Assembly (NCBI RefSeq): GCF_022227845.1 | Contig: NZ_JAJNQN010000015.1 | Span: 1-64,000 of the forward strand | Length of the DNA: 64,000 bases | Source: Ectothiorhodospira lacustris | GTDB taxonomy: Bacteria > Pseudomonadota > Gammaproteobacteria > Ectothiorhodospirales > Ectothiorhodospiraceae | Direction of reading: 5' to 3' | In this document: in pieces, positions 37,120 through 45,933 of the stretch | How the letters are laid out: every line of letters begins with the position of its first letter | How positions within the stretch are numbered: position 1 is the stretch's first letter | Position numbers and translations under genes: made by a program | Notes under the pieces: model-generated | Seen by the model: only the letters and a program-made list of their open reading frames with translations | Databases searched by the model: none | Told to the model about the DNA's origin: nothing

Positions 37120-40100
37120 CTACGATGGATGTTTATTTGAGTTAATAAATTCATTCGTGATTCGGCGCAATGCCAACGCTCTTGCGTCGTTAGGTGCTAA
37201 GCGACTGCCATGGTCTAAATAGCGTCTGAGACGCATCATATAACCTTCATCCCAGCCTATTTTATTTTTCATGTAAAGCAAAAGTGCTTGAGCCTCACAC
37301 AAGTGGAAAGTACTTGACTCCGGTGCCAGTCGTGCCCCTCTTTCGAAAATTCGAATGGCCGATTCATAATCGCTCTTCATCATGGCATGACGGCCAGCGT
37401 TATATAGTTCACGCAGCGTGGAATCCTTCCCCACCTTCTCAAGGTCAGGATTTTTCCCAAGCTGGGAAGCTCCTGCAAGAGCGCCTTGCTTCAGTAATTG
37501 CAGAATCAGGCTTGGATTGAGGCTCCTGCCATCCTGGATGATGGGAAGGGCTGGGACTTCACTCAGGGCGTCCTCCTTTTTGGCGGGTCGCACCACGAGG
37601 CTATACATGACGGGGATGACAAAAAGAGTCAGGATGGTTGATACCATAAGTCCCCAGACGATGGCGCTGGCAAGTGGCCCCCATATGAGCGATTTTCCAC
37701 CTAAGCCGATGGCCAGCGCGAATAGACCCGCGATGGTTGTTGTAGAAGTGATGACGATGGGGATAAGGCGACGACGTGCCGCAAAGAATGCTGCATGCAT
37801 GATCGACATGCCTCGTCTTTGCCGGTCGTTGGCGGCGGAAATGAGAACGATGGCATTATTCACGGCAATGCCCGCTAGAGCGACTACGCCATATAATGTA
37901 AATACACTGAGTGGATTTTGTGTGGCCAGTAATCCCAAAAGAACTCCTGTCAGTGCCATCGGTACCACGGCGATTACAATCAAGGGTTGTATGTAGCTAC
38001 GAAACTGTGTGCCGAGGATGAGGTAGATCAGTAGTAATCCAAGCATAAAAAGCCAAGTGATCGCTTCTATGCTTTCTAGAATATCATCAAAGTCACCGGA
38101 CAGATCCAGGTCGACATTTGGGTGGCGATCAGCGTAAAGATCGCGCCAGTCATTAATTATTCTTCGGTTGACACTGGCCACGTCCATGATTTTTTCATCT
38201 ACGCTTGCTTCCACGGTAATGGTGCGGCGGAGGTTAAAGTGCCTGATATTGCCTTCCCCCCGAGTGATTTCATGGGTGACCAGCGCTCCCAGTAGGATGT
38301 TGCCTCCTTCCGGCAGGCTTACTGGGGTATGCAGAAAGCTATCTATATTTCTGAGGGCTTCGGGGGTGGCGCGCACGCGGACATTGAGTGTTTCTCCTCT
38401 ATCCCGCATGCTCGCAACTACCTCGCCATCCGTGAATAGCCTTAGGTCGCGAACCACTTGTGCCGGATTGAGTCCTGCGCGCATTATTGCGTCCGGATTC
38501 AACTGCAATGAGAGCTCCATTTGTCCTGCGAATGCGTCGTCAGTAACGTCATAAGCCGCCGGGATATCACTTAATATGTTCATAACATGGTCGGCGGCTT
38601 CACGAAGTTCCGCCATGTCATTGCCGCGTACTTTGATGCTGACAGGCTTTCCTAGTGGCGGGGCGCCCGTAACCTGTCTTTCCAGGCCGATCGACGTGGG
38701 TCCAGGTATCTCGGCGGCAGATTTACGGGCAATCTCCATGACGGCATCTATGCTGCGCCCGTTCCTCCGCTGAGGATGTAGACTAACCATGATCTGACCG
38801 ACGGAACCAGCATAGAAATCCTCTCGCATCGTGAACTGCACGCCGGCATAGCTGATGATTGAATTGAGTTCACCTGACAGGAACTTGTCGGAAATAGCCC
38901 CTTCAATTTTAAGTGTGGCTTGCAGTGTCCTCTCAATGGGCGTAGCCGAGGGCATGTTCACGTTGATATAGAATAGTCTAGCTGAATCAGTTGCAAAAAA
39001 TTCCGTACGAATCAGGCCCGTGATCACGCTTGTAAGTGCAAGGAGCAGGAGTAGCGTAACTGAAGAAAGGGCTAGTTTTGGGTGCCGCAAGGCTTGAACG
39101 AGCAGCCTTGCATACCCTGTGCGTCCCCTGCGTATGATAGTTTGCCGTAACCGGCCGCTTCGGGTCATGGCATCCGGTTTGGGGCGCGAAGTAATGATAT
39201 GGTTGGGAAGCATCCAGAACACTTCTAGGAGGCTGAGCAGCAGTGCAACAGCGACAACGATGGGGGCGACTCTCATGAAGTCGCCTAGTACTCCCGGTAC
39301 CAGCATAAGGGGTAAAAAAGCGGCGATAGTAGTCAGTACGGCAGCTATTACGGGCGCCGCAACTTCATGAAGCGCGTCAAGAGCAGCTTGCAGTGGCGGC
39401 ATCCCCGATTGAACTCGGTAATGAATCGCTTCAGCGACCACCACCGTGTCATCGACCAGCATGCCCAGTACAATCACCAGTCCGAGCAGGACGATGATAT
39501 TCAAGGTTTGACCGATCAGGCCAAGGATCAGAAATGTTCCAGCCAGGGCGAAGACAACGCTCAGGCAGGTGGCAAAGGCAATTCGGGAGCCGAGGAGTAG
39601 CCATGTTGTAAACAGAACGAACAGTAATCCGAGCGCGGCATTACGCTCCATGGTGGCGATTGCCACGCGTGTTGCCAGTGTCTGGTCGTCCAGAAGTACC
39701 ATTTCAACGCCGGTAGCCGTGCTTAACCGCTTGTTATAATCACGCAGGTAGCCGTTGATTTCCTCGAGTAACTCAATGGAGTTGACATCGTCTTTCTTAA
39801 ATATCGTCAAGATGATTGCGGGCTGATTCTGAAATCTGGCTAAATGATCCGGATCTTCCTTGCCGCGAAGGACCTCTGCCACGCTCCTTAGCGGAATTTC
39901 ACCATGGCGGGATATCAAGGGGAGATTGGCCAGGTATTCAGGGTCATTATCCGTCCCTCGAAGCCTGACAAGCCATTCCTGTTCGCCAAGACCAATGCGC
40001 CCGGCGGCGAGGTCGCGAAAATAGGCTTGGACGGTGTCGGCGATATCCGACGGTGTCAGCCCAAGGCCCATCATTGCGGAGGGTTCAAAGAGAACCTGAA

Positions 40101-40647
40101 GCTCCGGTTCCTGCAGGCCGATGGTATCAATACGGTCAATACCTGCGTGTCGTTCAAGGTCCTGCTGGATCAGCTGCGCCTGAAAGCGCAGGTTTTCGTC
40201 TTGCCCCTTGCCGACTACGGCGATCAGAGTGGTTGGAAAAGCGTTGGCGCTGGACGCTGTGGTGATGCGAGGGCGCCTTGCCTCCAGGGGCAGAATTGAT
40301 TCCACATTCTGGACTTCACGGCGAATATCTCGCACACGTTCTTCAAAGACACGATCTCTGATGTTTTCGAAGCGAACCAAGACCAAGGAGATGTCCTGTC
40401 GACTGGTGCTGGAGATGAAGCGGATGTCGGAGACTCGTTCCAGCGCACCCTCTATGACATCCGTGATCTGTTGCTCGATGTCCGAGGCGGAAGCCCCTGG
40501 CATGAACGTCTGAATGCCGACCCAGTTCAGATTGACAGTGGGATCCTGTTGGCGAGGCAGGCCAAGATAGGAGACTAGGCCGAGAAGCAGGGCAACAAGA
40601 AAAACCGCATTGGCAAGGAAGTGGTTTTCCAAAAAACTGCGAAGCAT
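37120..40647 (-). CDS. RND-family efflux permease with C-terminal TPR extension
   Basis: Inner-membrane proton-driven exporter of the AcrB/HAE-like superfamily, 1175 residues. Start MLRSFLENHFLANAVFLVALLLG; proton-relay motif VLGMLVDDTVVVAEAI in the fourth membrane helix; second-half GIAVNNAIVLISAAND; about twelve membrane spans ending at VIPMYSLVV-like sequence near residue 1040. About 130 cytosolic residues follow, absent from classical RND pumps, with a TPR-like helix pair (LYNAGRHAMMKSDYESAIRIFERGARLAPE). The adaptor gene lies 12 bases upstream. Cargo is unknown; the locus suggests a lipid-like or N-acyl amino acid product. Confidence 0.9.
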   Translation of the reverse strand: MLRSFLENHFLANAVFLVALLLGLVSYLGLPRQQDPTVNLNWVGIQTFMPGASASDIEQQITDVIEGALERVSDIRFISSTSRQDISLVLVRFENIRDRVFEERVRDIRREVQNVESILPLEARRPRITTASSANAFPTTLIAVVGKGQDENLRFQAQLIQQDLERHAGIDRIDTIGLQEPELQVLFEPSAMMGLGLTPSDIADTVQAYFRDLAAGRIGLGEQEWLVRLRGTDNDPEYLANLPLISRHGEIPLRSVAEVLRGKEDPDHLARFQNQPAIILTIFKKDDVNSIELLEEINGYLRDYNKRLSTATGVEMVLLDDQTLATRVAIATMERNAALGLLFVLFTTWLLLGSRIAFATCLSVVFALAGTFLILGLIGQTLNIIVLLGLVIVLGMLVDDTVVVAEAIHYRVQSGMPPLQAALDALHEVAAPVIAAVLTTIAAFLPLMLVPGVLGDFMRVAPIVVAVALLLSLLEVFWMLPNHIITSRPKPDAMTRSGRLRQTIIRRGRTGYARLLVQALRHPKLALSSVTLLLLLALTSVITGLIRTEFFATDSARLFYINVNMPSATPIERTLQATLKIEGAISDKFLSGELNSIISYAGVQFTMREDFYAGSVGQIMVSLHPQRRNGRSIDAVMEIARKSAAEIPGPTSIGLERQVTGAPPLGKPVSIKVRGNDMAELREAADHVMNILSDIPAAYDVTDDAFAGQMELSLQLNPDAIMRAGLNPAQVVRDLRLFTDGEVVASMRDRGETLNVRVRATPEALRNIDSFLHTPVSLPEGGNILLGALVTHEITRGEGNIRHFNLRRTITVEASVDEKIMDVASVNRRIINDWRDLYADRHPNVDLDLSGDFDDILESIEAITWLFMLGLLLIYLILGTQFRSYIQPLIVIAVVPMALTGVLLGLLATQNPLSVFTLYGVVALAGIAVNNAIVLISAANDRQRRGMSIMHAAFFAARRRLIPIVITSTTTIAGLFALAIGLGGKSLIWGPLASAIVWGLMVSTILTLFVIPVMYSLVVRPAKKEDALSEVPALPIIQDGRSLNPSLILQLLKQGALAGASQLGKNPDLEKVGKDSTLRELYNAGRHAMMKSDYESAIRIFERGARLAPESSTFHLCEAQALLLYMKNKIGWDEGYMMRLRRYLDHGSRLAPNDARALALRRITNEFINSNKHPS

Positions 40648-40659
40648 GGCGCACTCCGG

Positions 40660-41721
40660 TCAGCGGGGTACGATGCGGACGGAATCTCCATCGCGCAACG
40701 CGAATCTGCCGTCAATGATCAATGGCGTATCAATAGGAAGATTGAGCGGTGGTGGCTGCCCCTCCCGGATTCCCTCAAGTGGGATGAACCGCGCTTCCCC
40801 GTCTGCAACGGAAAAGACACCTAGGCGATCATTCCTGCGCACCAGTAGGTCAGCTGGTGCATGAATTTGGTGTGAGACCCACTCAATTCGACCCACTTGA
40901 CCGGGTCGCGCTCTGTGCTCGGTGAACCTAAAGCGTACCGTGACACTGCGCAGACGTTCGTCCACCATGGGCAGTTCGGCCCGGATATCGACTGGGTAAA
41001 CCTCTCCGTCAGCTACAAACCTGATCGCACCGGATGACACAAGCGTCGGTAGATCCTGCTGCTGGATATTACCGCTGACCTCCAGTTCCTGCAGGTCGAG
41101 AATACGCGCGATGACTGTGCCTGCTTGGGCCAGCTCCCCGACGCTGCCTACCCGTTCAATGACCACTGCCGTAAAGGGGGCGCGAATTTCACACCGATTC
41201 ACCCTGCGCTGGGCGGTGCGTTCTGCCGCCTGCAGTCGGGACACTTCGGCGCGGTTTCGTTTGGCCTGCGCATCACGCTCGTTGAGCACCTCTGCGGAGA
41301 GTGCCTGTGAACGCGCCAACTGCTGTGCCCTTTGAAGCTGGAAATCAGAAAATTCGGCATTAGCACGGGCGGCTTGGGATAAGGCCCTCGCCTGTTGAAG
41401 AGCGAGGGTATGTTCCTCGCAATCCAGGCGTGCCAAGACGGTGCCGGCATCGACCTCTTCACCGGCACGAACCGTGATCTCCTGAATAACGCCGTTGATC
41501 TCGGCGCTTACGCGGGTGTCGTTCAGGCTGACAGTGCTGGCAGGGGCGCTGTGCACAGGGAAAAAACCCACTTCTCCGAGGGTTTGGGTGGTGATGGGGC
41601 GGGAGAATTCGCTCGAAGCGTTGAGAAGGGGAGGTGTCAGCCAGAGGCACGTTAGCATAAACAGCAGTAATAACCGTGTTCTGCTTAACTTCATGCGCCC
41701 CGATAGTCGAATAATGAACAT
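40660..41721 (-). CDS. HlyD/RND periplasmic adaptor subunit
   Basis: Membrane-fusion protein partner of the RND permease 12 bases downstream. A signal peptide (LLLLFMLTCLWLTPPLL) precedes a biotinyl-lipoyl-like first half (VSAEINGVIQEITVRAGEEVDAGTVLARLD), an alpha-helical hairpin (LQQARALSQAARANAEFSDF through AERTAQRRV), a second lipoyl half (CEIRAPFTAVVIERVGSVGELAQAG) and a beta-barrel domain. The start is uncertain: ATG 41721 or 41694, both giving a signal peptide; the frame is open to 41763. No outer-membrane factor gene is adjacent. Confidence 0.87.
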   Translation of the reverse strand: MFIIRLSGRMKLSRTRLLLLFMLTCLWLTPPLLNASSEFSRPITTQTLGEVGFFPVHSAPASTVSLNDTRVSAEINGVIQEITVRAGEEVDAGTVLARLDCEEHTLALQQARALSQAARANAEFSDFQLQRAQQLARSQALSAEVLNERDAQAKRNRAEVSRLQAAERTAQRRVNRCEIRAPFTAVVIERVGSVGELAQAGTVIARILDLQELEVSGNIQQQDLPTLVSSGAIRFVADGEVYPVDIRAELPMVDERLRSVTVRFRFTEHRARPGQVGRIEWVSHQIHAPADLLVRRNDRLGVFSVADGEARFIPLEGIREGQPPPLNLPIDTPLIIDGRFALRDGDSVRIVPR

Positions 41722-42141
41722 GGTATCCCGCGCCCTCTGATAAAGCTTGCTGGCAATGGTCAATCATACTCCATTACATCGAATCTGCGATTTTCCGGTG
41801 TCGGCAGCTGTTTTTAGGACTGGAGAGCGGTCTGTCGGTCATTTTGACGTCTGGTGGAGAATGTTGGCGCCAAACTTTCCCTCTCATAGAGGCGGGTTTT
41901 TTATGTTATTGTTTTTTATGGGCTTTATTTTTTTTGGCTGAAGTTTCCGGATTTCCCTCACGCTGCGAGCGCCAGTAGCCGCGAGATCAGGGTATTTTGT
42001 GGTGATTTTGACGAATCCGGGCAACGGATACCAAAATATAGTGGACCCCGATATCTAGACAGCAGTTTAAGCTCTGAGTGGGGGGCTGGAAACGGCGGTC
42101 CAAGCGCTCTGGAGATTGGTGGGGGCGGTGCCGAGACTACG
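41722..42141 (+). other. Upstream region of the second PEP-CTERM gene with a leader-like remnant
   Basis: 420 bases. The reading frame of the downstream PEP-CTERM gene stays open back to a stop at 41887-41889 but contains no ATG. In another frame a hydrophobic start MLLFFMGFIFFG (41904-41941) looks like a signal peptide and hits a stop. Only near-miss sigma-54 sites were found (GG and GC 11 bases apart near 41860). Confidence 0.5.
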
Positions 42142-42780
42142 GTGATCACCAACGGTGACGCGATCACTAATGTATGGATTACTCACGAGAATAATCCGAT
42201 TTTCGAGACTTCCGGCCCCTTTCTGGAATCCGTCAATATACTCTCGACCTTGACTCTGACCCCGGATCCATTCGGTGGTGCAGCAACGACGCTCACGTTC
42301 CCCGTCACTTTTTACGAAACACCGAATGCGGCCAATCCGTGTGCCGATGGTACTGCAAACAATCAGGGTGTGAATGTAAATGGTTGCGCCGATATTTTCG
42401 TGATCGATCAGGATACCCTTGATGTCATGTTTGAATACGAAGGCTACTGGTATGGTTTGAGCTTCTTTGGCGGGATCCTTGCCGCTGGCATTGCACCAGA
42501 GTCCGATATTTCGGCAAGTGCCTTGGGGCTGACGCCGGGGCTGGATGTGCTGAGTGATGCGGCTTGCTCCAGTGTGGCGACGGCAACTGGCAATATTGTG
42601 CCTTCGGGTTGCCGTGGATGGTTGACGCCGGAGGAGCAGACCACCACTTTCCTGTTTGCCACCAGCATCCTCGCACTGGATCCGTCCCCTGTGCCCGAGC
42701 CGGCAACGATTGCTCTGATGGGGTTTGGGTTGGGCATGCTGGGCATGATGTATCGCAGAAGGGACAGATTCTCTGTCTGA
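42142..42780 (+). CDS. THxN-type PEP-CTERM protein, probably 5'-damaged
   Basis: 212 residues from a GTG with no good ribosome-binding site. The sequence contains WITHENNPI, resembling the THxN motif of a PEP-CTERM subfamily, and ends with a complete sorting tail VPEPATIALMGFGLGMLGM plus YRRRDRF. No signal peptide is present in this frame, which an exosortase substrate needs. The open frame extends upstream to 41890 without a start codon and the leader-like sequence is in another frame. I read this as a gene broken near its 5' end by a frameshift, or one with a sequence error. A terminator follows. Confidence 0.6.
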   Translation: MITNGDAITNVWITHENNPIFETSGPFLESVNILSTLTLTPDPFGGAATTLTFPVTFYETPNAANPCADGTANNQGVNVNGCADIFVIDQDTLDVMFEYEGYWYGLSFFGGILAAGIAPESDISASALGLTPGLDVLSDAACSSVATATGNIVPSGCRGWLTPEEQTTTFLFATSILALDPSPVPEPATIALMGFGLGMLGMMYRRRDRFSV

Positions 42781-42789
42781 TGCTATTGT

Positions 42790-42815
42790 ACGGGGTCTGT
42801 AATGGGCCCCGTTTT
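42790..42815 (+). terminator. Rho-independent terminator after the THxN PEP-CTERM gene
   Basis: ACGGGGTC (42790-42797) pairs with GGCCCCGT (42805-42812, one G-U), followed by TTT. It separates the accessory locus from the convergent fis gene. Confidence 0.7.
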
Positions 42816-42821
42816 CAGAAC

Positions 42822-43073
42822 TCACGCCAACCCATATTGCCTTAACTTCTTTCGCAACGTCCCCCGGTTCAACCCCAGATACTGCGCCGCCCGGCTCTGG
42901 TTGCCGTCGCAGTGCCTGAGCACGGAGGCCAGCAGGGGGCGCTCCACTTCTTCCATCACCAGTCGATAGACGTTGTCCGGCTCGTGGCCGTCCAGGTGGG
43001 CAAAATAGTCGTCCAGGGCCTGGTGCACGGCCTTGGCCAGGGTTTCGCTCTCTCCCTTGACCTCGTGATTCAT
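42822..43073 (-). CDS. fis: DNA-binding protein Fis
   Basis: Nucleoid-associated growth-phase regulator, 83 residues from ATG 43073. C-terminal helix-turn-helix LLASVLRHCDGNQSRAAQYLGLNRGTLRKKLRQYGL is characteristic of Fis. The ATG overlaps the dusB stop (ATGA), reproducing the conserved dusB-fis operon of gammaproteobacteria. In many relatives purH follows; here the PEP-CTERM locus does. Confidence 0.95.
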   Translation of the reverse strand: MNHEVKGESETLAKAVHQALDDYFAHLDGHEPDNVYRLVMEEVERPLLASVLRHCDGNQSRAAQYLGLNRGTLRKKLRQYGLA

Positions 43074-44056
43074 GCGGCAATTTCCTCGCCTTGGGGGAGC
43101 GACTGGAAGTAGCGGGTGATCAGCTGTTGCTGAGTGGCACGATCCGGGGCGCGCAGGATGCGGGGGCGCCAATCGGCGGCGCCGGGGCGGCCGTCCAGGT
43201 ACCAGCCGATGTGCTTGCGGGCGGTACGCACCCCCAGGCTTTCCCCGTAGAAATCGTACATCCGGCCCAGATGGGCCTGCAGCAGGTCATGGACCTGGGC
43301 CGGGGTGGGATCGGGCAGATGCTTGCCGTGGGTCAAGTGGTGCTGGATCTGCCGGAACAGCCAGGGACGGCCCTGGGCGCCGCGGCCGATCATGAGGGCG
43401 TCGGCGCCGGTGATCTCCAGTACCCGCCGGGCCTGCTCGGGGGTGCGGATGTCGCCGTTGGCGATGATGGGGATGTCCACCGCCTGCCTGACCCGGGTGA
43501 TGGCCTGGTAGTCCACGGTCCCCTTGAAGCCGCAGGCGCGGGTGCGGCCGTGGACGGTGAGGGCCAGGATGCCGTGATCCCGGGCCAGACGGGCGATGTC
43601 GGGGGCATTGATGTGATCCCGGTCGACGCCGAGGCGGATCTTGAGGGTGACGGGCACCGGCACGGCGGCGACGACAGCCGCCAGGATGCGGGCCACCCGG
43701 GGCGGGTCGGCCAGCAGGGCGGCACCGGCGCTGCGGTTGACCACCTTGCGGGCGGGACAGCCCATGTTGATGTCGATGATCTGGGCGCCCAGCTCGACGG
43801 CGGCCCGGGCGGCCTCGGCCATCATGTCGGGGTCATAGCCGGCGATCTGGACGCTGCGGGGGCCGATCTCGCCCTCCTGGTCCAGGCGCAGGCGGGACTT
43901 GGTGGTCCCCCACAGGCTCATGTCCGAGTGGACCATTTCCGAGACCGCCAGACCGGCACCTTGCTGTCGGCACAATTGACGGAAGGGGCGGTCGGTGATG
44001 CCCGCCATGGGCGCGAGGATCAGTGGCGGGTCGACGGTGTAGGGTCCGATATGCAT
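43070..44056 (-). CDS. dusB: tRNA-dihydrouridine synthase B
   Basis: FMN enzyme reducing uridine to dihydrouridine in the tRNA D-loop; 328 residues. TIM-barrel motifs LILAPMAGITDRPFRQL (12-28), catalytic Cys100 in DINMGCPARKVVNRSAG, LTVHGRTRACGFKG, IIANGDIRTPEQA and MIGRGAQGRPW. The DusB assignment rests on the overlap with fis. Confidence 0.95.
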   Translation of the reverse strand: MHIGPYTVDPPLILAPMAGITDRPFRQLCRQQGAGLAVSEMVHSDMSLWGTTKSRLRLDQEGEIGPRSVQIAGYDPDMMAEAARAAVELGAQIIDINMGCPARKVVNRSAGAALLADPPRVARILAAVVAAVPVPVTLKIRLGVDRDHINAPDIARLARDHGILALTVHGRTRACGFKGTVDYQAITRVRQAVDIPIIANGDIRTPEQARRVLEITGADALMIGRGAQGRPWLFRQIQHHLTHGKHLPDPTPAQVHDLLQAHLGRMYDFYGESLGVRTARKHIGWYLDGRPGAADWRPRILRAPDRATQQQLITRYFQSLPQGEEIAA

Positions 44057-44161
44057 GGGTCTTGAAGGGCGTGATGCGTGGTTTGCGCCGGACCAACCAT
44101 GATACCCAGTGGGGGGCAGGGTATAAAGCCCTTGTTCCCGGGCGGGGCAGGGATATGTTGT

Positions 44162-45040
44162 TCAGGGGGCGAGGAATCGGAATTCATAGGACACCGCCGC
44201 GGGTCCCGGATCCCCCACATCCAGGCGGATGTCCGCCGGTTGTGACGGCGGCATGAGTCCTTCCGGGGGGTGGACCAGATAGGTCTCGGGGGCAAAGCGC
44301 CGTGCCGCCATCGGGTTGCCCATGATGTCCATGAAGATCATCTCCAGGATCGGCCAGGGCTGATGGAAGTCGGCCCGGTTTTCCAGGCGGCCGGTGATCA
44401 TCAGGGCGCCGGGATGACCGGGATGGCTGTGTACCTGACGGCTGATCAGGTGCAGTGAGGCGGGGTCGGTGCGCGGCGGCAACGGGCAGCCCAGCAGGTC
44501 GCAGGCCTGGCGTACCCAGGGTTCCAGCTCGGGATGTGCCAGTAACTGTTCGCGTTCCTCGTAGGCCAGCTGGGCCATCAGGGCCAGGATCAGAAACAGG
44601 CAGGCCAGGCCCCAGGCCAGGGTGCTGCGCAGGGAACGACGGGGTGGGTGCGCGACGGTCAGGTCATCCTTTAGGACGGCCGGGATCATGGCGGGGGTCG
44701 TCGGGACCGAGGTGGGTGCAATATCCCGGGTCTCGTTCCCGGGTGGTCGTCGCCGCGGTGGTTCAGGGGAAGCGTCGGGGGCACCAGGACCCGGTTTGTC
44801 ACGGGCGACGGCGCGGGGCGCCTCTGCGTCCTGGAGGGAGACGCCGAACGCGCCCAGGTTCAGCTTGCGGGGGCGTTCTCCGAAGTCCGGCTGAGCCAGG
44901 TCCTCCACGGGTTCGTTCTGGGTGGTCCGGATATCGAATACCTGACCGCAGTCGCCGCATCTCACCTGGCCGCCCCAGGCCTCCCGTTCCGCATCGCTGA
45001 CGTGGAACCGGTGCCGGCAATGGGGGCAGCAGGTGAGCAT
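44162..45040 (-). CDS. Zinc-ribbon / DUF3426 membrane protein
   Basis: 292 residues. An MJ0042-type zinc ribbon at the N-terminus (CCPHCRHRF and RCGDCGQVF), a low-complexity Pro/Arg linker, one membrane span (LAWGLACLFLILALMAQLAYEE, about 140-160) and a periplasmic DUF3426 domain ending YEFRFLAP. Function unknown. Five bases downstream of prmA, as in other gammaproteobacteria. Confidence 0.88.
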   Translation of the reverse strand: MLTCCPHCRHRFHVSDAEREAWGGQVRCGDCGQVFDIRTTQNEPVEDLAQPDFGERPRKLNLGAFGVSLQDAEAPRAVARDKPGPGAPDASPEPPRRRPPGNETRDIAPTSVPTTPAMIPAVLKDDLTVAHPPRRSLRSTLAWGLACLFLILALMAQLAYEEREQLLAHPELEPWVRQACDLLGCPLPPRTDPASLHLISRQVHSHPGHPGALMITGRLENRADFHQPWPILEMIFMDIMGNPMAARRFAPETYLVHPPEGLMPPSQPADIRLDVGDPGPAAVSYEFRFLAP

Positions 45041-45045
45041 GAGGG

Positions 45046-45933
45046 TCAGGTGATGTCGCTGCGCCGGACGCCCTGCAACAGCGTCCAGCCGTCCTGCTGA
45101 TCGGCCACGCTCATCTCGAACCAGGAGTCATGGGCGGAAGCGACTTCTTCGGCCTGGCGGTCCAGCAGTCCGGCGAGGATGATGTGTCCTCCCGCCCGGG
45201 TGCGTCGACCCAGGGCCGGGGCGAGGGCGATCAGAGGGCCGGCCAGGATGTTGGCCATGGTCAGGTCAAAACGGAGTTCGTCCGGCAGGGCGTCGGGCAG
45301 CGCCGCATGCAGTCGTTCCGGGGCGATACCGTTGCGCTGGGCGTTCTCCCGGGTGGCGGTCATGGCCTGAGGGTCGATGTCCACGCCCCAGGCATGACGG
45401 GCGCCCAAGGCCAGGGCGCCGATGGCCAAGATGCCCGAGCCGCAGCCGTAATCCAGGACTTCTTGGTCCACGGGGCTGTGCCGGTCCAACCAGCCCAGGC
45501 ACATGGCCGTGGTGGGATGGGTGCCGGTGCCGAAGGCCAGGCCCGGGTCCAGGCGGATGTTGACCGCCTGTGGGTCCGGTGCCTCGTGCCAGGTGGGGAC
45601 GATCCACAGGCGCCGCCCGAAGCGGATGGGCTTGAAGTCATCCATGCAGGCCCGCACCCAGTCCTGATCCGGCAAGATCTCGTGGTGGATGCGGGACGGC
45701 TCCAGACCGAGTCCCTGGGACAGGGCGGCGGTGAGGGCGGGGATGTCCGCCTCGGCGGCAAACAGCCCGGTCACCAGGGTATCCGGCCATAGGGGGGTTT
45801 CCCCCGGCAGGGGTTCCAGCAGGGGGAAATCCCCGGCATCCCGCAGCATCACCGAGATGGCCCCCAGGTCCAGCAGGGCGTCTTCCACGGTCTCGGTTTG
45901 CTCGGCTGCGGCCGGAATGGTGATCTGAATCAT
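45046..45933 (-). CDS. prmA: Ribosomal protein L11 methyltransferase PrmA
   Basis: SAM-dependent methyltransferase that trimethylates lysines and the N-terminus of ribosomal protein L11. 295 residues: an N-terminal substrate-recognition domain, then the methyltransferase domain with GLAFGTGTHPTTAMCL, SAM loop VLDYGCGSGILAIGALALG and catalytic-region NILAGPLIALAP. Overlaps the accC stop by one base (TGATG). Confidence 0.96.
   Translation of the reverse strand: MIQITIPAAAEQTETVEDALLDLGAISVMLRDAGDFPLLEPLPGETPLWPDTLVTGLFAAEADIPALTAALSQGLGLEPSRIHHEILPDQDWVRACMDDFKPIRFGRRLWIVPTWHEAPDPQAVNIRLDPGLAFGTGTHPTTAMCLGWLDRHSPVDQEVLDYGCGSGILAIGALALGARHAWGVDIDPQAMTATRENAQRNGIAPERLHAALPDALPDELRFDLTMANILAGPLIALAPALGRRTRAGGHIILAGLLDRQAEEVASAHDSWFEMSVADQQDGWTLLQGVRRSDIT

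Noticed and set aside
41855-41880. Sigma-54 promoter before the second PEP-CTERM gene
   Set aside because: The best candidate has GG and GC 11 rather than 12 bases apart and poor flanking identity.
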